Shown in pieces: positions 48,938 through 58,224 of a DNA stretch of 64,000 nucleotides; within the stretch, counting starts at the first letter, position 1, and each line of letters opens with the position of its first letter. The translations under genes and the position numbers were made by a program. The notes beneath the pieces are model-generated. The model saw nothing but the letters and a program-made list of their open reading frames with translations, did no database searches and had not been told where the DNA came from. The stretch spans positions 248,001-312,000 of the forward strand of contig NZ_JAKRNM010000002.1 in the NCBI RefSeq assembly GCF_022346995.1. Direction: 5' to 3'. This DNA is from Paenibacillus sp. ACRRY. GTDB lineage: Bacteria; Bacillota; Bacilli; Paenibacillales; Paenibacillaceae.

Positions 48938-50242
48938 ATGTACCGTATCGGAATTGTAGGACCGAAGCCGTCCATTGAGCGGACCATGCGTGCTGTGGAG
49001 GGGCAGGATCTGGAGGCTTACTTTGAGTTGTACCCCTATCAACACGCACGCGAGACGGGCGAGATTATTACGAGGAATCGCGAGAATGTACACGGGTGGG
49101 TGTTTACGGGTCCCATTCCTTATTTGACAGCCCAGGACGTCTTGCATGAAAAAGAACATGCCATATACTGCCCGCCTACCGGGGCCAGCTTGTACAAAGC
49201 CATGCTGCAAGCCATTTATACACTGGACAATCCGGTGAAGGACATCTCCATTGATATGACGGGGAATGAAAGCTGGGGCCTGATGGACAGTCTTGAGGAA
49301 TTGAAATTCTCGGATGAACAATTGCGAAAATACGTTTTTTCCACCGATTACGATGTCGAAGACATGATCCAATTCCACGTTCGTCACTGGGAGGAAGGGC
49401 AGACCAAGGCAGCCATTACCTGTCTGTACGCTGTATATGAAGGATTAGTTCAGAGAGGGGTTCCTGTCTTCAAAATCGATTCCACCAAGCTGGAGACGGT
49501 GCAAGCGGTGCGAATGCTGATTGAACAGATTCGCAGTTCTGCATTCAAAGACAGCCAAATTGGCGTGTTAATGGTTGAGATTGAAGGGTGGCATGAAGCC
49601 GGTGATCAATCGACGGAGCGGTATCAGCTGCAGCATATGGAGCTTAAGATCAAAGGCATTCTGCTGCGTCATTGTGAACAAATTGATGGTTCCCTTCACC
49701 AGGATGGTACAGGTCGATACATGATGTATGGTTCCAGGGGTGGAATGGCCCGCAACATGGAATCGCTGCATACAGCGATGCATCAGCTTGAGCTGGATAC
49801 GGACCTGCTTTCCTTTGCCGGGATTGGGTTTGGTGAGACGGCATTTGATGCAGAGCGTCATGCCCGGAAGGCGATTCAATATGCCAAGGACGATGAAGCT
49901 GGACGTGTGATTGTCTATGAGACGGATGGTACGATTGTGGAGGCAGCGGGTGAGGATCAGGAATTATCCTATGAGATGTATTCAAGTGACACTGAATTGC
50001 TCGAACAGTTGAATAAAGCGGGGGTAAGCATCCGTACATTTCAGAAATTAAAGGCATACATACGCCGAATGGGCAAAGAAGAATTCACGGCCAGTGAACT
50101 AGCCTCGGGGTTATCAATGACCATCAGGCACGTACAGCGGATTCTCGGCAGTCTTACGGCATTCTCCCTGGCTGAAATCACGGGAAATGAGCTGAATACC
50201 CGCAGAGGAAGGCCAAGTAACCGATATCGACTGCTGCGTTAG
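48938..50242 (+). CDS. Transcriptional regulator with GGDEF-like domain and C-terminal HTH
   Basis: 434 residues from ATG 48938 (GGGGATG upstream; an alternate start at 48908 adds 10). N-terminal domain unknown (TGPIPYLTAQDVL). The middle (about 210-340) has a degenerate nucleotide-cyclase/GGDEF-like fold (GVLMVEIEGWHEAGD, FAGIGFGETAFDAERHARKAIQYAK) lacking a GGDEF active site. The last 70 residues are a winged helix (ELASGLSMTIRHVQRILGSL, ending GRPSNRYRLLR). Placed directly upstream of the AbgT/M20 genes, it is their probable regulator. Confidence 0.78.
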   Translation: MYRIGIVGPKPSIERTMRAVEGQDLEAYFELYPYQHARETGEIITRNRENVHGWVFTGPIPYLTAQDVLHEKEHAIYCPPTGASLYKAMLQAIYTLDNPVKDISIDMTGNESWGLMDSLEELKFSDEQLRKYVFSTDYDVEDMIQFHVRHWEEGQTKAAITCLYAVYEGLVQRGVPVFKIDSTKLETVQAVRMLIEQIRSSAFKDSQIGVLMVEIEGWHEAGDQSTERYQLQHMELKIKGILLRHCEQIDGSLHQDGTGRYMMYGSRGGMARNMESLHTAMHQLELDTDLLSFAGIGFGETAFDAERHARKAIQYAKDDEAGRVIVYETDGTIVEAAGEDQELSYEMYSSDTELLEQLNKAGVSIRTFQKLKAYIRRMGKEEFTASELASGLSMTIRHVQRILGSLTAFSLAEITGNELNTRRGRPSNRYRLLR

Positions 50243-50269
50243 ATTTACGAACATAGAAACAGAATAAGG

Positions 50270-50346
50270 ATACCGATTATGCAACCTTAGTTCTCATGTC
50301 CACTCCTGGCGGACACGTTGGACCTGGTGGTAGATCGGTATTTTTT
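50270..50346 (+). terminator. Terminator-like structure with branched loop after the GGDEF-like regulator
   Basis: Outer arms ATACCGAT (50270-50277) and ATCGGTAT (50334-50341) then TTTTTT; an inner hairpin TGTCC...GGACA is in the loop. It could be an attenuator, but transcript from upstream gene ends there anyway. Confidence 0.6.
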
Positions 50347-50377
50347 ATGTTTAGTGTCAAAATACATAACATAAGTA

Positions 50378-50407
50378 TTGAGTTTTGTGTGGAGTTAATT
50401 ATATAAT
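50378..50407 (+). promoter_or_regulatory. Sigma-A promoter of the AbgT operon
   Basis: TTGAGT (50378-50383), 18-base spacer, TATAAT (50402-50407). Confidence 0.65.
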
Positions 50408-50468
50408 GTCCTAAAATTACGACATTTTCGTTAAATGTGCGTTAATATCACAGTCAGGGGGTATTTGC

Positions 50469-51983
50469 ATGGTGAAAGCGGAAAGGCAGGAGAGTACAGG
50501 AATTTTTGGTTGGGTAGAGAGAGTGGGGAACAAGCTTCCCAATCCGTTTCTATTGTTTATCTATCTCATTGTTGCCCTGATGATTGCTACCCTTGTACTG
50601 TCGTTCTTTAACGCGACAGCACATAACCCGATTGACGGGGAGAAGGTACAGGTCAAAAACCTGCTGAGCCGAGAGGGAATACAGTGGCTGCTGCCGAATG
50701 TGGTAAAGAACTTTGCTGATTTTAAACCGCTTGCTTCGATTTTGGCATTGGTACTCGGAATTGGTTTGGCTGAGAAAGTAGGCCTCCTGGAAGCGGTCAT
50801 GCGCAAAATGGCTGTTCGGGTACCCGCCCGCTATGCCAGCTATCTTGTCATTTTCATTGCATTCTTCAGTCATGTGTCTTCAGATGCAGCGCTCGTCATC
50901 ATGCCTCCACTCGGAGCATTAATTTTTCTCGCTGTAGGCAGACATCCAATTGCAGGATTGATCGCAGCCATTGCCGGAGTTGGTGCTGGTTTCACCGCAA
51001 ATATGCTGATTGTGACTACGGATGTATTATTGTCAGGCATCAGTACCGAAATTGCCGCCTCGGTAGATCCAAGTGTGGGTGTTACGGTCTTGGATAACTG
51101 GTACTTCATGTCCGCCTCTGTCATTGTGTTAACACTGGTCGCAGGTTTTATGACCGACAAATTCCTGGAACCGCGACTGGGCAAATATGAAGGGGAACGT
51201 GTGTACAAGCTGGAAGCTCCAACACCAGAAGAAAACCGGGCACTGCGTGCGGCCGGCATTGCGGCCCTTATTTTTATCGCTGTTATCGCGTTTATGGTGG
51301 TGCCTTCGAATGCCATTCTTCGCAACCCGGAAACAGGCAGTGTGATGGGTTCGCCTTTCCTTGCAGGGATTGTGCCTGTCATTTTACTGTTCTTCTTCAC
51401 CGTAGCGCTGACTTACGGCATTAAACTGAAAGTGATTCGGAACCAGAATGATCTGCCGAAATTGCTGATTGAACCGATCAAAACGATGGCAGGCTTCATC
51501 GTGATGGTCTTCCCGCTATCCCAGTTCGTGGCGATGTTCAACTGGAGCAACATGGGTAAGTTTCTGGCACTCACCATCACGGATCTGCTTGAAAAAACAG
51601 GTATTAACGGCATCCCGGTTGTAATCGGACTGATCTTCCTGTCCGCGTTGCTAACGATGTTTATTGCAAGTGGATCTGCGATCTGGTCCATTCTGGCTCC
51701 TGTGTTTATCCCGATGATGATGCTGCTTGGATTCCATCCGGCGTTCACTCAAGTCATTTTCCGGGTATCCGATTCGGTTGTGATTCCACTCGCCCCGGTA
51801 TCGCCTTTTGTACCATTGTTCGTCGGATTTTTGCAGGAGTATCGCAAGGATGCCAAGCTCGGAACGTATTATTCCTTGATTTTGCCATATTCGATTGCAT
51901 TCTTCTCCGTCTGGGTCGTCATGGTCATTCTCTGGTACGTCTTCAACCTGCCACTTGGCCCGGGAGTTCACGCCAGATTATAG
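50469..51983 (+). CDS. abgT: AbgT-family p-aminobenzoyl-glutamate transporter
   Basis: 504 residues, about 12 membrane helices. The AbgT family is identified by the N-terminal GWVERVGNKLPNPFLLFIYLI, HVSSDAALVIMPPLGALIF and the C-terminal IPLAPVSPFVPLF. It imports p-aminobenzoyl-glutamate, a folate breakdown product, or exports sulphonamides (both reported in the family). ATG 50469 has weak RBS (CAGGGGGT). 48 bases before the M20 hydrolase. Confidence 0.92.
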   Translation: MVKAERQESTGIFGWVERVGNKLPNPFLLFIYLIVALMIATLVLSFFNATAHNPIDGEKVQVKNLLSREGIQWLLPNVVKNFADFKPLASILALVLGIGLAEKVGLLEAVMRKMAVRVPARYASYLVIFIAFFSHVSSDAALVIMPPLGALIFLAVGRHPIAGLIAAIAGVGAGFTANMLIVTTDVLLSGISTEIAASVDPSVGVTVLDNWYFMSASVIVLTLVAGFMTDKFLEPRLGKYEGERVYKLEAPTPEENRALRAAGIAALIFIAVIAFMVVPSNAILRNPETGSVMGSPFLAGIVPVILLFFFTVALTYGIKLKVIRNQNDLPKLLIEPIKTMAGFIVMVFPLSQFVAMFNWSNMGKFLALTITDLLEKTGINGIPVVIGLIFLSALLTMFIASGSAIWSILAPVFIPMMMLLGFHPAFTQVIFRVSDSVVIPLAPVSPFVPLFVGFLQEYRKDAKLGTYYSLILPYSIAFFSVWVVMVILWYVFNLPLGPGVHARL

Positions 51984-52031
51984 AAGTTCAACAGAACTGG
52001 AAATGAAAAGAGTTGAGAGAGGGGAACCAAT

Positions 52032-53288
52032 ATGATCGACATTATCGCGCTTCGCAGAGAGCTGCATCAATATCCTGAATTGGGATTCACTGAATTTCGT
52101 ACCGCAACCAAGGTTGTACAGATGTTAACGGCGTTAGGCTATCGTGTGACGTATGGAAAAGATGCCATTGATGATGCGTCCCGGCGGGGGCTGCCCAAGC
52201 CGGAAGTGCTGGAAGGCGCCTATCAGCGTGCTCTTCAGGAAGGGGCAGAACCCGCTATAGTGGAACAAATGCGCGGCGGATTTACCGCTGTTGTCGCCGA
52301 GCTGGATGGAATTCAGGAAGGGCCGACAACGGCATTTCGCTTCGACATGGATGCACTGCCCATTCGTGAAAGCGGGCAGGACAAGCACGTGCCACAGTCT
52401 GGGCAGTTCCGCTCAACCCATGAAGGCATTATGCATGCGTGTGCACACGATGGTCATACCAGTATCGGTCTTGCGCTGGCGGAACGGTTAAGCGACAGAC
52501 AGTTTGCCGGGAAAGTCCGGCTGTTGTTCCAGCCTGCAGAAGAGGGAGTGCGCGGTGCGTACGCCATGGTGGAAAAAGGCATGCTGGATCAGGTGGATCG
52601 CCTGTTCTGCATGCATCTCGGCACTGATGTGCCGTCCGGCCATGTTAAAGGGGCCTCTGCCGGTTTCCTGGCAACGACGAAGCTGGAAGCGCACTTTACC
52701 GGGGTATCCTCTCATGCGGGAGCTTCGCCTGAAGAAGGGCGGAATGCACTTCTTGGCGCGGCCACAGCTATGCTTAACATTCATGCCTTGCCAAGATTCA
52801 GTACAGCCGATACACGAATCAATGTGGGCATTTTGGAAGGAGGAACTGGCGCGAACATCATTGCCGAACACGCTCGCATGGTGATTGAGACGCGTTCCAC
52901 GAAGGAAGAAACGAATCTTGAACTGGAGCGGCGTGTGCGTCAGATTCTGGAGCATAGTGCAGCCATGCATGAGTTAAGTGTTACCGTTGAGATTGTAGGT
53001 GGAGCTATTCCGATAAGGTGCGATATGGAACTAGCCGAGCTTGCCGTGAAGAAGGCAGAAGGGATATCCGGAATAAGACATGCTGAAGCGATCTCGGATG
53101 GCGCTGCCCTGGGAAGCGAGGATGCCAGCTATATGATCAAACGCGTACAGGAACAGGGTGGACTTGCGACGTATATGATTGTGGGCAGCGATCTGCCTGC
53201 ACCCCATCACCATCCTGAATTTGATATCGATGAATCAGTTCTCGCTTCGGCGGTGGAATGGCTGGAGCGATTGGCTCGCAACGTTTAA
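52032..53288 (+). CDS. M20-family amidohydrolase (AbgA/AbgB-like)
   Basis: 418 residues. Metal ligands: MHACAHDGHTS (the ACxHDGH signature) and FQPAEEGVRG (catalytic glutamate). The dimerisation domain lies at about 190-300 (HAGASPEEGRNALLGAATAML). As in AbgB, it has an extra segment after residue 40. It probably hydrolyses p-aminobenzoyl-glutamate to p-aminobenzoate and glutamate, feeding folate synthesis, but a single-subunit version is not proven to do so. Confidence 0.88.
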   Translation: MIDIIALRRELHQYPELGFTEFRTATKVVQMLTALGYRVTYGKDAIDDASRRGLPKPEVLEGAYQRALQEGAEPAIVEQMRGGFTAVVAELDGIQEGPTTAFRFDMDALPIRESGQDKHVPQSGQFRSTHEGIMHACAHDGHTSIGLALAERLSDRQFAGKVRLLFQPAEEGVRGAYAMVEKGMLDQVDRLFCMHLGTDVPSGHVKGASAGFLATTKLEAHFTGVSSHAGASPEEGRNALLGAATAMLNIHALPRFSTADTRINVGILEGGTGANIIAEHARMVIETRSTKEETNLELERRVRQILEHSAAMHELSVTVEIVGGAIPIRCDMELAELAVKKAEGISGIRHAEAISDGAALGSEDASYMIKRVQEQGGLATYMIVGSDLPAPHHHPEFDIDESVLASAVEWLERLARNV

Positions 53289-53321
53289 GCAGCAGAGATG
53301 GTGCATTGGCACAGGCGGCAA

Positions 53322-53358
53322 AAAAGGACATGAGAGCGTGATGCTCTCATGTCCTTTT
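53322..53358 (+). terminator. Terminator of the AbgT operon
   Basis: Perfect 12-pair stem GGACATGAGAGC / GCTCTCATGTCC, then TTTT. Confidence 0.93.
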
Positions 53359-53368
53359 GAAATTTCAT

Positions 53369-53402
53369 GGACTCGGTAGCCCAGCTGGTAGAACAGCTGC
53401 CT
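53369..53402 (+). other. tRNA-5'-half-like sequence
   Basis: GGACTCGGTAGCCCAGCTGG continuing TAGAACAGCTGCC resembles the acceptor and D-arm of a tRNA (D-arm consensus GTAGCTCAGCTGGTAGAGCA, two differences). No anticodon or T arm follows, so it is not a working gene. Possibly coincidental or a relic. Confidence 0.25.
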
Positions 53403-53416
53403 GCTGCGTCCCTGAC

Positions 53417-55003
53417 TTATTTTTTCTCGAAGAAGCTAAGTGTCCCCGTGCTCTCATCCGCACTGACAAATACACTGCGGCCGTTAACCCGATGGATTCC
53501 TTCCGGTGACTCTCCAGCTGTCGGAATCAGGCCAAGGTAGGCCGGATTCGACGGGTCGGCCAGATCAAAGAACAAAATGGCATCAGCCCGTTCAGAGGCT
53601 ACGGCAGCATAAGTTGTCCCGTCTACAGTGGATACTGTTAGATTTTCAACTTCACTACCTTTGTTGGGACTACGATCATCCGGGTATAAACCAACCTTCG
53701 CGGTTGCTTCATCGATCAGGTTCTTGCTGTCATATACCCGCTTGCCCTGCAAATCCCAGACGGCGATGTTGCGTCCGCCTGCTTTGACACCATCGTCAAA
53801 CTCATCTTTGCCCAAGTCGCCTTCATTGGCAGTCAGCAGGTATTTGCCATCTGCAGAGAACGCAATACCGTCTGGCTCATAGCGGGCTGTCAGGCTCTCG
53901 GTAAACTGAACGACACCGTCATCGTTCAGATCGGCTTGGTGTGAGGTAGTACCGAGCGAGAAGATCGAGCTGATCTGTTTCGTTTGCAGGTCGATGATGG
54001 CGATGACGTTGTTCTCCTGCAATGTAACCGCTGCGGTTTTGCTGTCCGGGCTGATGGCAACATACTCTGGCTGCGGATCGTGCGGATAGCTTGCACCGCT
54101 CACATCTTCCAGAGACACAGGCAGGTTGGTTACCTCTCCTTCAAGGACGTTTCCGCCCGCAAACGATACAATCATGATGCTGCCTGGACGTTTTGCATTA
54201 GGGTAATCGATTTCGTCCGCAGCTTTGTTAAGTTCCTCATCTTCAATCGCAATCACGGCGTGTAATCCATCTGGGGACAATGCAATGGAGTCTGGCCCGA
54301 TGCCAAGCTCATAAGTCTTCACGGTTTTGTAAGTTGCAAGATCAACAATGGCCAGTAGTCCCTTGTTCGCCTCGGTATCTGTATCGCCGGTACGAATAAC
54401 AGCGAGGCCATATTTTCCGTCCTTGGATACGGTTACACTAGTTACCTCTGCTTTGTCTGAGAGATCATGGAAGCTTACGGTTTTTAGAACGTTCACCTTG
54501 TTCAGATCAGCAATATCCAGGATGGAAATGCTGCCATTGTCTGCTTCAGTTACGAGGAGGCGCTGACCGTCCGGGGTAGAGGCAGCGATTTCGGCTTTGC
54601 CACTTGGCATCTGGAAGGCCGCTGTCTGTTCAAATCCCGTTTTATTTTGGCTCAGGATCGCTTGATCCGTGATCAGTTTCAACGTTTGTGGGGAAACGTA
54701 TGTCGTTCCTTTCGTAACATAGCTTTTGCTGTCCAGCTGCGTTTGCACACCGTTAATGGTAGCTATAGCTGTTCCGACTGGGAGCTGCACTCGGACTTCA
54801 CCCAACTGGATGTCGGCACTGCGACTGCTGCTATCCCATGTGATTGTTCCCTGCATATTTTGGATGGCTGTTCGTAGTACGACATGATTATTAGCAGATT
54901 CGGATGCGCTGGCTGCATGAACCATCGATGCATAGTTGGTTGCACCTGCGCCAAGTATAGCTGTGATGGACAAAACGGCGAGCCATTGATTTCTCTTTTT
55001 CAC
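53417..55003 (-). CDS. Secreted beta-propeller (choice-of-anchor I-like) protein with stalk domain
   Basis: 528 residues; signal peptide ending about SMVHAASA (residue 32). Residues about 40-110 are a copper-amine-oxidase-N-like stalk domain (VVLRTAIQN, QLPVGTAIATINGVQT, TYVSPQTLKLI). The rest is a beta-propeller of YVTN/choice-of-anchor type (SISILDIADLNK, SPDGLHAVIAIEDEELNK, AISPDSKTAAVTLQENN, ALIDLQTKQI-like blades). An EF-hand loop DLNDDGVVQFTE is inserted. It probably has a surface role; the function is unknown. No partner gene is close. Confidence 0.85.
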   Translation of the reverse strand: MKKRNQWLAVLSITAILGAGATNYASMVHAASASESANNHVVLRTAIQNMQGTITWDSSSRSADIQLGEVRVQLPVGTAIATINGVQTQLDSKSYVTKGTTYVSPQTLKLITDQAILSQNKTGFEQTAAFQMPSGKAEIAASTPDGQRLLVTEADNGSISILDIADLNKVNVLKTVSFHDLSDKAEVTSVTVSKDGKYGLAVIRTGDTDTEANKGLLAIVDLATYKTVKTYELGIGPDSIALSPDGLHAVIAIEDEELNKAADEIDYPNAKRPGSIMIVSFAGGNVLEGEVTNLPVSLEDVSGASYPHDPQPEYVAISPDSKTAAVTLQENNVIAIIDLQTKQISSIFSLGTTSHQADLNDDGVVQFTESLTARYEPDGIAFSADGKYLLTANEGDLGKDEFDDGVKAGGRNIAVWDLQGKRVYDSKNLIDEATAKVGLYPDDRSPNKGSEVENLTVSTVDGTTYAAVASERADAILFFDLADPSNPAYLGLIPTAGESPEGIHRVNGRSVFVSADESTGTLSFFEKK

Positions 55004-55137
55004 AGTTTCAGATCCCCTTTACCGTTTCATGGTTGATCGTATGTATAATTGTTTTAGTATAGGGGTGAATTGTTAAGCCGAAGTTAGCGAACTAAAGTAT
55101 TTGTGTAAAAATATTGAGTATTTACATCCAAGTGAAA

Positions 55138-55177
55138 AAGCCTACTGGCAGAGCAGTGCTCTGTCCAATAGGCTTTA
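55138..55177 (-). terminator. Terminator of the SDR gene
   Basis: Long stem AAAGCCTACTGG-CAGAGCA / TGCTCTG-CCAATAGGCTTT with T-rich tail on the minus strand. Confidence 0.9.
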
Positions 55178-55212
55178 CTTGGTACATGGAAATCATGTGG
55201 AAATGTATTGAC

Positions 55213-55995
55213 TTAGAACCAGCGGCTCAGGTCTGGATATCCGGTCGTTGCCCAAGCTCCATCCACGATGAGGCTGGAACCAGACACATAGCCTGCGTCG
55301 TCGCTTGCGAGGAACAGGGCAGGTCCCGTCATTTCTTCCGGCTGAGCAGCACGTTTCATCGGAATCCGCTCCATGTAGGCTTCTTTGATATCTGCATTGG
55401 AGAGCAGTTCTGCAGTTAATGGCGTATCGATGAGGCCTGGTAGAATGGCATTCACACGAATGCCGTTACGCGCCATTTCGAGTGCTCCATTCTTGGTAAG
55501 CATCTCGACGCCAGCTTTGGCAGAAGCATAGGCCGATCCGGCATACATAGGCACATGAGAGTTGAGGGAAGCCACGTTTACGATGGCTCCGCCACCATGT
55601 TTAGCCATCTCAAGGGCTTCATGTTTCATGCTCAGGAAGACGCCTTTCATGCACAGATCCACAGTGAAGTCCCAATCTTTTTCCGAGAGTTCCGTAATGA
55701 CGCCTGCACGGGAGGCACCTGCCACATTAAAGGCCAGATCGAGTTTGCCAAATTGTTTGACAGCGGCACTCACCATTTCTTCAATATCGTTTTCAACGGT
55801 CACGTTGGCTTTCACGCCGAAGAACCGTTCACCAAGTTCCCCCTGGATGGCGTCCAGACGTTCTGTATTCAGATCGGCGGCAAGGACGGAAGCTCCCTCT
55901 TGGACAAGGCGTCTCGCAATGGCATATCCGATACCGGATGCCGCACCAGTAACAATCGCAACTTTACCTGCAAATCGATTCTCAAATGTATTCAT
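55213..55995 (-). CDS. Short-chain dehydrogenase/reductase (SDR)
   Basis: 260 residues from ATG 55995 (GAGGAG 8 bases upstream). Classical SDR: NAD(P) site VTGAASGIGYAIARRL, NVAGASRAG (NNAG variant), Ser-Tyr-Lys catalysis with S in VNVASLNSHVP and YASAKAG, and the C-terminal YVSGSSLIVDGAWATTGY. It reduces or oxidises a sugar, steroid or hydroxy acid; substrate unknown. It is divergent from a LysR gene, its likely regulator. Confidence 0.93.
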   Translation of the reverse strand: MNTFENRFAGKVAIVTGAASGIGYAIARRLVQEGASVLAADLNTERLDAIQGELGERFFGVKANVTVENDIEEMVSAAVKQFGKLDLAFNVAGASRAGVITELSEKDWDFTVDLCMKGVFLSMKHEALEMAKHGGGAIVNVASLNSHVPMYAGSAYASAKAGVEMLTKNGALEMARNGIRVNAILPGLIDTPLTAELLSNADIKEAYMERIPMKRAAQPEEMTGPALFLASDDAGYVSGSSLIVDGAWATTGYPDLSRWF

Positions 55996-56139
55996 ATGTA
56001 GCACTCCTCTGTTGGTTAAAATAAATGATTTCGCTTACATTCATCTTCAATCCAAGTATACTTAATTTTATGATTCATGTATATTTAACAAAAATGCACT
56101 TAACTTAAATTAAATTAATGTAGGGTTGGGAGTTAAACG

Positions 56140-57033
56140 ATGAACCTGGAACAAATGGTGTATGTACTCGAAGTTGAAAAGACCAAATCCATTACCGTTG
56201 CTGCTGCAACATTGTCGGTTACGCAGTCCACCATCAGTCAGGCGATCACGCGTCTGGAGCATGAGCTGGGCATGCCATTGTTCAGCCGATCCCGTAACGG
56301 TGCATATGTATTGGAACAGGCCAAGCCTATTTTGGACAAAATGAAATCGGTTGTGGATACGGTCCAAAACATCAAGGAGGATGCCCAGTATATTGGGGAA
56401 TCGATCCATGGAGAACTCCGATTGTCAGCCATACCTGGAGGAATTCCGGGCATCATACCTACCATTGCGAGTATGAAGAAGCGATATCCGGATCTGAAAT
56501 TTGAGCTGTCCGAGGGTGCTGCCCGCAACATTACAAGAGATGTACGCAACAAGCAGGTCGATCTCGGTCTAATCGCTCTGTATACAGATGATATGGAGCA
56601 GCATCTGGAAGGATTGCGCTTTGTTCCAATTGATGAAGGGGTGATGCGTGCCTGTGTGAATCATACCAATCGCTTGGCAGGCAAGAAGTCGATCACCATG
56701 CATGAATTGAAAAATGAGACACTGGTGTTATTTAATGACGAATTGGTCGATTTGTTTGTAGGGGAGCTTTCACAGGTGGTGGGAGAGGTGAATGTATTGT
56801 TCCGAACGAACAATTCCGAAGTGGTCAATGCCGCCCTTGCCCAGCTGGATGCGGTGACGATTGGTCATGAATATTCATTCACACATGACAGAAGTGTCCT
56901 GCATCACGACTTCTCCATCCTGGAAATTGAAGGTGTTCAGCGTGCGATTTCCATTGGATGGGTTATGCGTGAGAGCAAATCCTCCAATCTCATCGTCAAG
57001 CGGTTTCTGGATCGTTTCCAGTATGAAGGATAG
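56140..57033 (+). CDS. LysR-family transcriptional regulator
   Basis: 297 residues. N-terminal winged helix (QMVYVLEVEKTKSITVAAATLSVTQSTISQAI) and an effector domain (RLSAIPGGIPGIIPTIASMKKRYPD). Divergent from the SDR gene with an AT-rich 144-base gap containing T-N11-A-type sequences, the usual target of LysR proteins that control a divergent gene. RBS GGGAG. Confidence 0.93.
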   Translation: MNLEQMVYVLEVEKTKSITVAAATLSVTQSTISQAITRLEHELGMPLFSRSRNGAYVLEQAKPILDKMKSVVDTVQNIKEDAQYIGESIHGELRLSAIPGGIPGIIPTIASMKKRYPDLKFELSEGAARNITRDVRNKQVDLGLIALYTDDMEQHLEGLRFVPIDEGVMRACVNHTNRLAGKKSITMHELKNETLVLFNDELVDLFVGELSQVVGEVNVLFRTNNSEVVNAALAQLDAVTIGHEYSFTHDRSVLHHDFSILEIEGVQRAISIGWVMRESKSSNLIVKRFLDRFQYEG

Positions 57034-57083
57034 CATTTCTATTCATGGGGGTGGTCGAAGAGAGGGAATTACGTTAAAATTAA

Positions 57084-57100
57084 TTGAGAATGATTATCAA
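57084..57100 (+). promoter_or_regulatory. Fur box
   Basis: TTGAGAATGATTATCAA, close to the 7-1-7 consensus TGATAATNATTATCA (TGAGAAT / ATTATCA), 57 bases upstream of the AraC-type gene. Iron-dependent repression is inferred. Confidence 0.7.
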
Positions 57101-57156
57101 CCTTTTCTTTTTTTCGATACAATGAGTCAGAACCAAGTTAGGCGAGGTGAACCCCC

Positions 57157-58113
57157 ATGGCATCGGATGCGTTAGCCGAAGTATATCAGCATTATTTAAC
57201 CAAGGATCCATACAGCCAGCTGGATGAGCATACTTATCTGCTCTCCACCAAGGCAGGCTGCGGTAATATCAAAAGAGTGACGACTTACAGCGGCATTGAA
57301 ATCCTATACTCCCAGGTTGAATATCATCAACCATATCCTACATATTTTGCTTCCGACACACCCATCGTGGAGCTGCAATTTGCCTTATCGGGCCAGCGGC
57401 ATGTCGATATTTCCGGTCAGGATTATTCGTTAGCAATTGGTCAGGGTGCGCTTATCTTTATGCATGATTTTGAAGCCTGGTTTCACCCTCCAGCAAGGGA
57501 GCCTTATACATCTTTTTCGCTGGGGATTCCGGTATCCCTGTTCAATTATGCGGCAGCACAGCTGGGCAGTTTCAAGCCGATCCAATTTGATCAGGTACTG
57601 GGCCCCAAAGTGTTCAAACCGATTGTGTTTGAGCTGGACAACAGAATACGTACAATGATTGACAGTTTGATTGTGGAGTTGAACAACCAGCACCGATCCT
57701 CATTAATCATGGAAGCGAACGCGCTGGAAATACTTAATCGATTCATGATCCAGCTGTTTGAGCTCACACCGATCCCAGCAGGCTTCTCCAGAGATGACCT
57801 ACGTAAATTGCACATGGCCAGAGAGATTATGGAGGCCTGCATGGTAGATCCGCCTTCCTTGCTGGCATTGTCCAGACAGGTGGGTTTGAATGATTTCAAA
57901 TTAAAAAAAGGATTTAAGGCCGTTTTCGGAAGTACCGTATTCGAATATGTGCGTCAGATCCGTCTGGATAGTGCCATGAAATTGCTGCATAACCAAGGGA
58001 ATAATGTGACTGAAGCGGCCATGAGCGTTGGATACAGCAATATCAGTGCGTTTTCGCAGCAGTTCTATCGCAAGTTCGGTGTGAAGCCTTCGGAGATCAA
58101 GAAAATCTATTAA
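57157..58113 (+). CDS. AraC-family regulator (siderophore-regulator type)
   Basis: 318 residues. N-terminal sensor is unusual for cupin AraC proteins (IEILYSQVEYHQPYPTYFASD, SFSLGIPVSLFN); the C-terminal 95 residues hold two helix-turn-helix motifs (LALSRQVGLNDFKLKKGFKAVFG, EAAMSVGYSNISAFSQQFYRKFGVKPSEI). 'FKLKKGFK' is characteristic of PchR/YbtA-type siderophore regulators. Behind a Fur box and before an MFS exporter 105 bases later. Starts ATG 57157 with AGGTGAA. Confidence 0.9.
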   Translation: MASDALAEVYQHYLTKDPYSQLDEHTYLLSTKAGCGNIKRVTTYSGIEILYSQVEYHQPYPTYFASDTPIVELQFALSGQRHVDISGQDYSLAIGQGALIFMHDFEAWFHPPAREPYTSFSLGIPVSLFNYAAAQLGSFKPIQFDQVLGPKVFKPIVFELDNRIRTMIDSLIVELNNQHRSSLIMEANALEILNRFMIQLFELTPIPAGFSRDDLRKLHMAREIMEACMVDPPSLLALSRQVGLNDFKLKKGFKAVFGSTVFEYVRQIRLDSAMKLLHNQGNNVTEAAMSVGYSNISAFSQQFYRKFGVKPSEIKKIY

Positions 58114-58224
58114 TAATCCGTTCTGCGGTGAAATGTTCCGCCCTGAGGCAGTCGGGATCAATTAAGCCCTGTATACTCCAGGTACAGTGAGCAATTGTAC
58201 TGAAATACAGAGGAGTGTATGGGC

